Shown here: in pieces, positions 6,531 to 12,616 of the stretch | How positions within the stretch are numbered: the first letter of the stretch is position 1 | How the letters are laid out: every line of letters starts with the position of its first letter | Source: CAZAMT01 sp964486145 | Lineage (GTDB): Bacteria > Bacteroidota > Bacteroidia > Bacteroidales > JAAAOM01 | DNA length: 12,616 nucleotides | NCBI GenBank assembly: GCA_964486145.1 | Contig: CAZAMT010000104.1 | Location: 1-12,616 of the forward strand | Reading direction: 5' to 3' | The notes under the pieces: generated by a model | Told to the model about the DNA's origin: nothing | Databases searched by the model: none | Seen by the model: the letters and a program-made list of their open reading frames with translations, nothing else | Position numbers and translations under genes: made by a program

Positions 6531-7298
6531 ATGAAGGAAGTGATAAAAGTAAAGAATCTTGTAAAACGATTTGGTGAATTTACCGCCAATGATAACCTTA
6601 CTTTTGATGTTTATCGGGGAGAGATATTTGGCTTTCTGGGAGCGAATGGTGCAGGGAAAACTACCGCTATTAAAATTCTTTGTGGCCTGTCCGAACCAAC
6701 CGGGGGAGAAGTGACAGTAAACGGATATGACATTTACAAAGAAAGGGAAATGATTAAGCGGAATATCGGGTACATGAGTCAGAAATTCTCTCTTTATGAA
6801 GATTTGACCATCGAAGAAAACATTGATTTTTTCGGAGGAATTTACGGTCTCAGAAGACGACGACTCAAAGAAAAAAAGGAGGAATTGCTTGAAACCCTCA
6901 GCATTATTAACCAACGAAGCAAAAAAATAGTTGAATTACCGCTGGGCTGGAAGCAAAAACTGGCTTTTTCCATAGCCATCATCCATCAGCCGGGCATTGT
7001 TTTTCTCGATGAACCAACCGGAGGTGTGGATCCCATTACACGAAGGCAATTTTGGGATTTAATTTACGATGCTGTTGATAAAGGAATTACGGTTTTTGTA
7101 ACAACCCATTACATGGATGAGGCGGAATACTGCGATCGTGTATCCATTATGGTTGACGGTCGAATTGAGGCACTTGATCATCCCGATAATATGAAAAAAG
7201 CATACCATGCTGAAAGTATGAACGATGTTTTTATTAAACTGGCCAGGGCAGGATCTGCTAAATCCGAAAGCACAGAATCAAACAATAATAATCATTAA
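6531..7298 (+). CDS. ABC transporter ATPase 2 (like the C-terminal half of YbhF)
   Basis: A 255-residue nucleotide-binding subunit. Walker A is GANGAGKTT (37-45), the Q-loop glutamine Q84 (GYMSQKFSLY), Walker B IVFLDEP with E161, and the switch histidine H193 (VTTHYMDEAEYCDR). The signature is degenerate: ELPLGWKQKL (LPLGW, 136-140) replaces LSGGQ, as in the C-terminal half of E. coli YbhF (ELPLGFKQRL, from memory). It therefore complements ATPase 1, which keeps the signature but lacks the Q and H residues. The C-terminus (SMNDVFIKLARAG) is typical of the family and ends in a low-complexity Ser/Asn tail. It lies 41 bp after ATPase 1 and 12 bp before the HAD gene. Confidence 0.93.
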   Translation: MKEVIKVKNLVKRFGEFTANDNLTFDVYRGEIFGFLGANGAGKTTAIKILCGLSEPTGGEVTVNGYDIYKEREMIKRNIGYMSQKFSLYEDLTIEENIDFFGGIYGLRRRRLKEKKEELLETLSIINQRSKKIVELPLGWKQKLAFSIAIIHQPGIVFLDEPTGGVDPITRRQFWDLIYDAVDKGITVFVTTHYMDEAEYCDRVSIMVDGRIEALDHPDNMKKAYHAESMNDVFIKLARAGSAKSESTESNNNNH

Positions 7299-7310
7299 TT
7301 ATTTACAAAT

Positions 7311-7955
7311 ATGACTGCAATATTCGACATGGACGGTACGTTGATTGACAATTCGAAATTTCATGTAATAGCCTGGGAAGAATTTCTGAATCGACATGAT
7401 TTGTCAGGTGCTGAAAAAATCTGGGATTTTTTTGGAAAAACCAATGAACAACTCATGAAGTATTTCTTTCAAAGAGAGTTATCAAAAGATGAAATAACCG
7501 CTTTTGCCACTGAAAAGGAACAAATTTACCGGGAGATATATGAACCTGAAATTAAGCCAATGAAAGGATTGATGAAGTTGCTCGAAGACCTGAAGGATGA
7601 AAATATAAAAACCGGGCTGGCAACTTCAGCACCAAATGAAAACGTTCAGTTTGTTCTGAAACACATTCATGCATCCAAATACTTTGATGCCATTGTGGAT
7701 GATACGCAGATTTCAAACGGAAAACCTGATCCTGAAATTTTCCTGACATGCGCTGCACGTTTGGGTTCGCCGAACAATCAATGCATTGTATTCGAAGATG
7801 CTGTGCATGGCATCACGGCTGCACGCAGGGCACACATGAAAGTAGTTGCCATTGATACAACGCATCGTTCCGTAAACCTGGGAGAAGCCGACCTGGTTAT
7901 CAGTGATTTTACTGAAGTAACCACAGAGAAATTACGGTTGCTTCTAAAAAATTAA
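7311..7955 (+). CDS. HAD-superfamily hydrolase, beta-phosphoglucomutase/sugar-phosphatase-like
   Basis: A 214-residue HAD enzyme with an alpha-helical cap. Motif I is FDMDGTLIDN with nucleophile D6 and acid/base D8; motif II is LATSAP (T105); motif III is K138 in NGKPDPEIF; motif IV is VFEDAVHG with E162-D163. The cap (about 15-80) lies between motif I and the core, as in beta-phosphoglucomutase and small sugar-phosphate phosphatases. It would act in the cytosol on a phosphorylated metabolite, either as phosphatase or mutase; the substrate cannot be read. It starts 12 bp after ATPase 2 and ends 31 bp before permease 1, so it is inside the exporter operon, where E. coli ybhGFSR has no such gene. 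A link to the exported compound is inference, and passenger status is possible. Confidence 0.9.
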   Translation: MTAIFDMDGTLIDNSKFHVIAWEEFLNRHDLSGAEKIWDFFGKTNEQLMKYFFQRELSKDEITAFATEKEQIYREIYEPEIKPMKGLMKLLEDLKDENIKTGLATSAPNENVQFVLKHIHASKYFDAIVDDTQISNGKPDPEIFLTCAARLGSPNNQCIVFEDAVHGITAARRAHMKVVAIDTTHRSVNLGEADLVISDFTEVTTEKLRLLLKN

Positions 7956-7986
7956 TTATAAGCTATTTAACATTAATGCGTTACAA

Positions 7987-9093
7987 GTGAAACGGTTTTT
8001 GGGATTTGTTAAAAAGGAATTTTACCATATTTTCAGGGATTACCGGACGATGATCATTCTTTTTGGAATGCCGGTGGCCCAAATCCTTATTTTTGGTTTT
8101 GTCATTACAAACGAAATCAATGATGCCCGAATTGGTATCCTTGACAAATCAAAAGATAACGTAACACGCAAACTCACCGAAAAGCTGCTTTCTTCGGGAT
8201 ATTATATTTTGGAAAAGAGGTTACAGCATGAAGATGAAATTGAAGAAAGTTTCCAGTCGGGCGAGGTAAAGCAGGTATTTGTTTTTGAACCCGATTTTTC
8301 AGCAAAATTGCAGCGCGAAGGAGAGGCACATCTTCAAATCATCGCTGATGCCAGTGATCCGAACATTGCAAATATTTTAACCAATTATGCACAGGCCATC
8401 GTAACCGACTTTAATCGCGAGCACAATCAGGTGCAACAGCTTCCATTGAACATTGTGCCTGAAATCCGGATGTTATTCAATCCTAATCTTGACGGGGTTT
8501 ACATGTTCGTGCCGGGAACCATAGCACTTATTTTAATGCTTGTTTCAGCCATGATGACCAGCATATCCATAACAAGGGAGAAAGAGCATGGTACCATGGA
8601 AACCTTGCTGGTGTCGCCGCTCAGACCCATTCAGATTATTCTCGGAAAAGTTACTCCGTACATCGCGCTGTCATTTATAAATGCAGTTACCATTATTGTG
8701 CTCGGTTTTTTTGTCTTTAATGTACCGGTACAGGGAAGTTTGATTCTCCTGCTTGCTGAAAGTCTGTTGTTTATCATTCTGGCTCTTTCGCTTGGCATAC
8801 TGATTTCAACGCTAAGCAACAGCCAGCAGATGGCCATGTTTATCTCCATGTTTGCCCTGATGCTGCCAACCATGCTTCTTTCAGGGTTTATTTTCCCGAT
8901 TGAAAACATGCCCTGGCCACTGCAGTGGTTAAGCGTGTTAATGCCTCCGAGGTGGTTTATCGTCATCATCAAAAACATTATGATTAAAGGAACAGGTTTA
9001 CTGTTTGTGTGGAAGGAAACCCTGGTTTTAATTGCAATGACCGCTGTTTTTATTGGTTTGAGTGTTCAGAAGTTCAAAACCCGGTTGGAATAA
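7987..9093 (+). CDS. ABC-2 family permease 1 (YbhS-like)
   Basis: A 368-residue ABC-2 type inner-membrane subunit. It starts at a GTG: the ATG at 7976 is out of frame and gives only a 4-residue ORF, and the next in-frame Met would delete the conserved amphipathic start KRFLGFVKKEFYHIFRDYR. The layout is one N-terminal membrane segment (about 22-41), a periplasmic domain of about 130 residues, then five segments near 172-194, 223-245, 251-275, 280-303 and 343-361. REKEHGTMETLLVSPLRP (197-214) is the conserved cytoplasmic coupling region that meets the ATPases. It should pair with permease 2. E. coli YbhS has the same layout and the same place in the gene order. The specific substrate is unknown. 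Confidence 0.93.
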   Translation: MKRFLGFVKKEFYHIFRDYRTMIILFGMPVAQILIFGFVITNEINDARIGILDKSKDNVTRKLTEKLLSSGYYILEKRLQHEDEIEESFQSGEVKQVFVFEPDFSAKLQREGEAHLQIIADASDPNIANILTNYAQAIVTDFNREHNQVQQLPLNIVPEIRMLFNPNLDGVYMFVPGTIALILMLVSAMMTSISITREKEHGTMETLLVSPLRPIQIILGKVTPYIALSFINAVTIIVLGFFVFNVPVQGSLILLLAESLLFIILALSLGILISTLSNSQQMAMFISMFALMLPTMLLSGFIFPIENMPWPLQWLSVLMPPRWFIVIIKNIMIKGTGLLFVWKETLVLIAMTAVFIGLSVQKFKTRLE

Positions 9094-9110
9094 ATTTTAA
9101 AGTATTGAAA

Positions 9111-10229
9111 ATGAGGACAATATTGGTGCTTTTACGAAAAGAATTTATCCAGGTATTCCGCAACCGAACCATGTTACCTATCATTTTCCTGTTACCGGTT
9201 GTGCAGCTTGTAATACTGGTGTATGCAGCAACATTTGAGATGAAAAACATAAAGTTTTGTGTGGTAGATCATGATCTTTCGCAAACATCCCGCGAATTGG
9301 TTACTAAACTTGAAAGCAGTCCCTTTTATACATTCCCGGCTCAGCAATCTTCGGTAAAGCAGGCTATGGAACAAGTTGACAGGGACAAGGCAGATATGAT
9401 ACTGGTTCTCCCCCCGGATTTTGAAAGAAAACTTGTGCGCAACGGCAGTGCTGAAGTCCAACTTTTGATAAATGCAGTAAACGGCAATGCTGCATCCTTA
9501 ATCCAGGGCTATACATCGGCCATCATTCAGGATTACAATCGGAATGTTCGGGCAAAATGGATAAACAATTTTACGTCTCAACCACCATCCATGGTAAAGG
9601 TAAAAGCCCGGTTCTGGTATAATGCAGTTTTAGATTATAAATTCTATATGTTACCCGGAATTCTTGTGATACTTGTGACCGTAGTAGGAATGTTCCTCTC
9701 AGCTTTTAACCTGGTGCGTGAAAAGGAAATGGGAACCATTGAACAAATCAACGTGACACCCGTTAAAAAATATCAGTTCATCGTTGGCAAACTCGTTCCT
9801 TTTTGGTTGATAGCTTTGTTTGAACTTGGTTTTGGACTATTGATCGGAAAATTATTTTTTAATATCCCTACCGTGGGAAGCATTGGCCTGATATATCTGT
9901 TTGCCAGCATTTATTTGGTTCTGGCGTTGGGTTTCGGATTGTTTCTGTCAACCATCAGTGATACACAACAACAGGTAATGTTTATGGCGTGGTTTTTTAT
10001 GCTTGTTTTTATTCTTATGAGCGGGTTATTTACGCCCATTGAGGGTATGCCTGTATGGGCGCAGAAGGTAAATGTAATTAATCCGTTTGCCTATTTCATC
10101 AAGGTGCTCCGAATGGTGTTACTCAAAGGTTCCGGCTTTATGGATTTGTACCGGGAGTTTCTATCCATGTTTATTTACGGTACGCTTATTCTATCCCTGG
10201 CCATCTGGAAATACAGGAAAGTATCATAG
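9111..10229 (+). CDS. ABC-2 family permease 2 (YbhR-like)
   Basis: The start is set at 9111, giving 372 residues. The frame is open back to 9009, but those 34 residues are read from inside permease 1 and have no membrane-protein character, whereas MRTILVLLRKEFIQVFRNR is the normal family start. The layout mirrors permease 1: a first membrane segment (21-41), a periplasmic domain, then segments near 180-203, 227-249, 254-279, 286-309 and 351-367. The coupling region is REKEMGTIEQINVTPVKK (203-220). The segment PVVQLVILVYAATFEMKNI resembles the start of E. coli YbhR (from memory, VILFPFAATLEVTN). It lies 17 bp after permease 1 and is the last gene of the operon. There is no clear intrinsic terminator right after it. 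Confidence 0.93.
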   Translation: MRTILVLLRKEFIQVFRNRTMLPIIFLLPVVQLVILVYAATFEMKNIKFCVVDHDLSQTSRELVTKLESSPFYTFPAQQSSVKQAMEQVDRDKADMILVLPPDFERKLVRNGSAEVQLLINAVNGNAASLIQGYTSAIIQDYNRNVRAKWINNFTSQPPSMVKVKARFWYNAVLDYKFYMLPGILVILVTVVGMFLSAFNLVREKEMGTIEQINVTPVKKYQFIVGKLVPFWLIALFELGFGLLIGKLFFNIPTVGSIGLIYLFASIYLVLALGFGLFLSTISDTQQQVMFMAWFFMLVFILMSGLFTPIEGMPVWAQKVNVINPFAYFIKVLRMVLLKGSGFMDLYREFLSMFIYGTLILSLAIWKYRKVS

Positions 10230-10407
10230 CAAACTTTTGCTGACAAGATGAACATAATCACTACTGAACGAGTAAAATTTTAATAACAATGCCAGATTTA
10301 CAATATGTTAATTATGCAATGATGATTTGTTTAACCCGGTAGGATCCGCTTGCAGGAAATTTCGTTAAAAAAGTAAAACCCAGCACGGTTTAAGCGCAAA
10401 TTTAGCA

Positions 10408-10468
10408 ATGCCGGCATGAGTCGCTCACCAATGATAATTTGGATTATTCTTTAATATAGAATTGGTGA
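10408..10468. terminator. Inverted repeat between convergent operons, possible terminator
   Basis: The 286 bp between the converging transcripts hold no credible gene. TCACCAAT (10425-10432) pairs perfectly with ATTGGTGA (10461-10468) across a 28-nt AT-rich loop that contains a small inner ATAAT/ATTAT pair. Just upstream is the 10-bp palindrome ATGCCGGCAT (10408-10417). No strong T-tract follows on either strand, so intrinsic termination is uncertain; a protein site is another option. Confidence 0.3.
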
Positions 10469-10515
10469 AAGTTTATATTATTTACATGCATCAAACCAAT
10501 CCATGCCGGTATACG

Positions 10516-10821
10516 CTATACTTCAATATCTATTGCCGATCGATCCGATACCTTCGGTTTTATCAGGGAGGCTACATTCTGGTGTTCGGGATGCACCTGG
10601 TATTTTTCCAAATCTTCCATGTTTTTGAAAGTGGCATCAAGAACGATGTCATAATTGTTTTTTGGAGCTTCGACGTGGTTCATGTAAGCGTTGATATCCA
10701 TAATCTCAGGTATTTTAGCTTTTAAACCAATAATACTTTTAACAATGAGATCCCCGGTGGTCATTTTTTTTTCCGGGCGATCTCCAAGCTTAAGCTTCCA
10801 CATTACAATGTGTCGAATCAT
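10516..10821 (-). CDS. Dabb-domain protein (stress-responsive A/B barrel), copy 2
   Basis: A 101-residue single-domain protein starting MIRHIVMWKL, the hallmark opening of the Dabb family, and ending RSAIDIEV. The middle has NNYDIVLDATFKNMEDLEKY and VHPEHQ, the ferredoxin-like core and the conserved His-Pro segment before the last strand. Dabb proteins form small dimeric alpha/beta barrels. Some are plant stress proteins or polyketide cyclases; most bacterial ones have no known reaction. It lies 24 bp downstream of a paralogue of identical length and is the last gene of the leftward cluster. The function is unknown. Confidence 0.85.
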   Translation of the reverse strand: MIRHIVMWKLKLGDRPEKKMTTGDLIVKSIIGLKAKIPEIMDINAYMNHVEAPKNNYDIVLDATFKNMEDLEKYQVHPEHQNVASLIKPKVSDRSAIDIEV

Positions 10822-10845
10822 AAAAATATTTTAGCAGGGTTAAAA

Positions 10846-11151
10846 CTATATTTCAAAGTCTATGGCAGATCTTTTCTCTGTCCGCGGCCTGACAATTCCT
10901 ACAGCCTTTTGGTATTCAGGGTGGTGTTGATACGTTTTCAGGGCATCATAACTGTCAAATTCAGCGTGCATGATTAGATCATAATTGGTATGATCGCTTT
11001 TCAGCCCGTTTCGATTGATCTTCACATTTTTTATTTCCGCCACTTTTTCACTGAGTTCATTGATAGTATCAGTGATTAATGATGCATATTTATCTTTTGC
11101 AGCATCAGTTAAATTCTCATCCAGTTTCCACATCACGATATGTTGTACCAT
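10846..11151 (-). CDS. Dabb-domain protein (stress-responsive A/B barrel), copy 1
   Basis: A 101-residue paralogue of the next gene. Shared blocks are HIVMWKL at the start, NYDLIMHAEF, the YQ-HPE-Q segment (YQHHPEYQ), and RSAIDFEI at the end. Between these blocks the two copies differ widely, so the duplication is not recent. It begins 38 bp after the thioredoxin gene stop on the same strand. Two adjacent Dabb copies could form a heterodimer (inference). No catalytic function can be read. Confidence 0.85.
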   Translation of the reverse strand: MVQHIVMWKLDENLTDAAKDKYASLITDTINELSEKVAEIKNVKINRNGLKSDHTNYDLIMHAEFDSYDALKTYQHHPEYQKAVGIVRPRTEKRSAIDFEI

Positions 11152-11189
11152 TTTATTAAGTTGTTTTTGGTTATTAATTTGCTGTTTCT

Positions 11190-11801
11190 TTATTCTGAAA
11201 CCAACGTAGAAAGCAATTGTTTAATTTTTGTTCCATTCCATCTCGCGGCACCTTTCTTTTCTAAAACAATCTTTCCTGTTTTGGAGATGATGAACGTAGC
11301 AGGAATTGTGTTGGACCTTAATTGTACCGGGATTTCTGATTTTGAAAAATACACAGGCAATTCGTATCCCTGTTCTGTAAAATAATTCTGAATTGTTTGA
11401 GGATTTTCGTTGCTCACAAGCACGAATACAACATCGTCCTGGAACTGATGGTACAAATCCTGAATAGCAGGCATTTCAGCTCTGCACGGTGGGCACCAGG
11501 TAGCCCAGAAATTCAGAAATACAACATTGCCAGCCAAATCTGCAAATGTAAATTCATCACCATTAAAGGTTTGCAGTTTCCACTGATAACCGTTGTTATC
11601 CAGTTGCTTATACGATTCATTTTCCTTCAAAGAAGGTTGCAGCATTGTAATTCTGGATATAAATGTGCGAATTTCTCTTCGGGTTGAAGGGATGAGCAAC
11701 AAAACAACGAAAATTACAAACAGAATATCTGTAATTTTGGCAAAGGTTGATTTTTGTTTTTGCCGCTCCCGGTAATTTTTTAATCTCTTTTTTATTGACA
11801 T
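11190..11801 (-). CDS. Membrane-anchored TlpA/ResA-type thioredoxin
   Basis: A 203-residue protein. A basic N-terminus (MSIKKRLKNYRERQKQK) precedes one membrane segment (about 24-38, TDILFVIFVVLLLIP) with no cleavage site, which places the thioredoxin domain in the periplasm. The domain (about 70-203) has NFWATWCPPCRAEMP with redox cysteines C103 and C106, the cis-proline P167 (NTIPATFII), and a C-terminal GAARWNGTKI region. Such proteins usually reduce disulfides, for example in cytochrome c maturation or oxidative-stress repair. The partner is not encoded in view. It probably heads a short unit with the two Dabb genes. A possible -7 element TTAATTTG lies at 11830-11823 on this strand, but no well-spaced -33 was found. 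Confidence 0.92.
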   Translation of the reverse strand: MSIKKRLKNYRERQKQKSTFAKITDILFVIFVVLLLIPSTRREIRTFISRITMLQPSLKENESYKQLDNNGYQWKLQTFNGDEFTFADLAGNVVFLNFWATWCPPCRAEMPAIQDLYHQFQDDVVFVLVSNENPQTIQNYFTEQGYELPVYFSKSEIPVQLRSNTIPATFIISKTGKIVLEKKGAARWNGTKIKQLLSTLVSE

Positions 11802-11855
11802 GAAAATCTATTTATAAAGGTGCAAATTAAATAAAAATCTTGTTATTTTTTTCTC

Positions 11856-11885
11856 AAAAAACCGGATTACACCTTCCGTTTTTTT
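11856..11885 (-). terminator. Possible intrinsic terminator overlapping the comB stop
   Basis: On the reverse strand an A-run plus CGGA (plus-strand 11885-11875) can pair with TCCGG plus a T-run (11866-11856) around an 8-nt loop with one bulged base. The last T-run acts as the terminator tail. The stem is mostly A-T with a short GC core, and the TAA of the comB-like gene (11869-11867) sits in the loop. It would end comB transcription before the thioredoxin gene. On the other strand it would also act, as the structure is nearly symmetric. Confidence 0.4.
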
Positions 11886-12559
11886 AAACGGATATGTTCG
11901 CTATCCCTTTTCTCCGCAATGAGTACAAAGTCAAATATTCCCTTTTTAGTACACAGGTAAAAATCTTCAGATGGTGCATGACCTTGCTTTTCAGGAATAA
12001 AAAAACGTTTACCACTGGTTTGCCTCATCAGTTTAACCATTTCCTCGTAATTTAGGTTCTCACCTTGTAAACTTGCTTTTATATATTCGGCGCAAAATGT
12101 ATCTTCTTCTGTTGGATGGTTCGCTGCATATCCCATGCACACAAGGGAAACATGCTTCGGATTTTTCATTTGAATGTAACGAATGATGGCATCGGCATTG
12201 ACAAAACTACCTGTAATGGTTTCATCTGCATTCGTGGTATTTACCAACCCCTGTGTTCCTGCACTTGTGGTATGTACCACTGTTTTGCCTTTAAAAACGG
12301 CATCTTTAACCTGGTAAGGAGAATTTCCAAAGTCAAACCCCGGCATAATCTTTTCGTTTCGTTCACCCACAAGTAAATACTCCGGATTGTCCTTCTTAAG
12401 TTGATAAGCAGTATCAATATTTCCTACTGGAATGATGGTTTCAGCTCCTTTATCCATGATGTAACAAGCCAGCGAAAATGCCCTGAACACATCAATAACC
12501 ACAGCTAATCCTTTTGCCTTTTTAGCTCCTTCTACAAGATGCAGTATTTCTATTCTCAT
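11867..12559 (-). CDS. comB: ComB-family 2-phosphosulfolactate phosphatase
   Basis: A 230-residue protein of normal ComB size. Recognisable blocks are VVIDVFRAFSLA (20-31), the GER near 66-68, GFDFGNSP (74-81), HTTSAGTQG (96-104), CMGY (141-144) and EDTFCAEYI (152-160), the last likely metal or phosphate ligands. The family enzyme is Mg-dependent and turns (2R)-phospho-3-sulfolactate into sulfolactate and phosphate. In methanogens this is a step of coenzyme M synthesis; many bacteria carry homologues without that pathway, and no other coenzyme M or sulfonate gene is visible here. The true substrate is therefore open. The ATG at 12559-12557 gives the usual family start (MRIEILHLVEGA). No clear promoter was found in the 57 bp between it and the window edge. 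Confidence 0.88.
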   Translation of the reverse strand: MRIEILHLVEGAKKAKGLAVVIDVFRAFSLACYIMDKGAETIIPVGNIDTAYQLKKDNPEYLLVGERNEKIMPGFDFGNSPYQVKDAVFKGKTVVHTTSAGTQGLVNTTNADETITGSFVNADAIIRYIQMKNPKHVSLVCMGYAANHPTEEDTFCAEYIKASLQGENLNYEEMVKLMRQTSGKRFFIPEKQGHAPSEDFYLCTKKGIFDFVLIAEKRDSEHIRLKKRKV

Positions 12560-12616
12560 AAATTCAGTGTTATGTATTGATATTGTTCTGTTTGATCCTC
12601 TTTTGTACCTTACTTA

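Noticed and set aside
6150..6914. 254-codon open frame on the reverse strand opposite both ATPase genes
   Set aside because: It lies antisense to two well-supported ABC ATPases and shows no recognisable domain; it is a shadow of their codon usage.
9009..9110. N-terminal extension of permease 2
   Set aside because: It is read from inside permease 1 in another frame, lacks membrane-protein character, and the family start is at the ATG at 9111.
10228..10241. Small inverted repeat AGCAA/TTGCT at the permease 2 stop codon
   Set aside because: It is a 5-bp stem with no T-tract, too weak to call a terminator.
10289..10342. 17-codon ORF after the permease 2 gene
   Set aside because: It is very short, has no ribosome-binding signal or recognisable peptide, and is expected by chance in AT-rich intergenic DNA.

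Overview
This window comes from a member of the Bacteroidota, most likely an environmental Bacteroidales/Marinilabiliales-type organism. The taxon below phylum level is inference. The signs are a TonB-dependent receptor with an N-terminal carboxypeptidase-D regulatory-like domain, moderately AT-rich DNA, start codons with little Shine-Dalgarno signal, and promoters of the Bacteroidota type (TTTG, about 20 bp, TAnnTTTG). A run of exactly 100 Ns (1705-1804) shows this is a scaffolded draft assembly.

Left end (1-1512): the 5' part of a TonB-dependent receptor gene reads leftward off the window. Divergent from it is an OmpR/PhoB-type response regulator with no kinase gene visible beside it. The 301-bp region between them holds TTAACT-like direct repeats on an 11-bp period, the layout of Pho boxes. 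The receptor may therefore be phosphate-controlled (inference). A 404-bp non-coding stretch follows, with an octamer-type dispersed repeat and the assembly gap.

Centre (1828-10229): one long rightward operon encodes a tripartite ABC-2 exporter related to the E. coli CecR-YbhGFSR system. The order is TetR regulator, TolC-like outer membrane factor, lipoprotein membrane fusion protein, class I glutamine amidotransferase, ATPase 1, ATPase 2, HAD hydrolase, permease 1 (YbhS-like), permease 2 (YbhR-like). Genes overlap or sit close together. The two ATPases match the two halves of YbhF but are separate genes, and their motif losses are complementary, so the pair should have one consensus and one degenerate ATP site. 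The amidotransferase and the HAD enzyme are extra enzymes inside the transport operon and are the most unusual part of the layout. A good promoter lies ahead of the TetR gene, followed at once by five degenerate 13-bp repeats running across the start codon, a likely autoregulatory operator. A second kind of dispersed repeat lies between the TolC and fusion-protein genes and inflates the open frame of the latter.

Right end (10230-12616): a 286-bp gap between convergent genes contains an inverted repeat. A leftward cluster then reads, in transcription order, ComB-like 2-phosphosulfolactate phosphatase, membrane-anchored TlpA/ResA-type thioredoxin, and two tandem 101-residue Dabb-domain proteins. 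A possible terminator hairpin at the comB stop codon may separate comB from the last three genes.

No rRNA, tRNA, CRISPR array, transposase or phage gene was seen. All assignments come from reading motifs by eye; no database search was possible.
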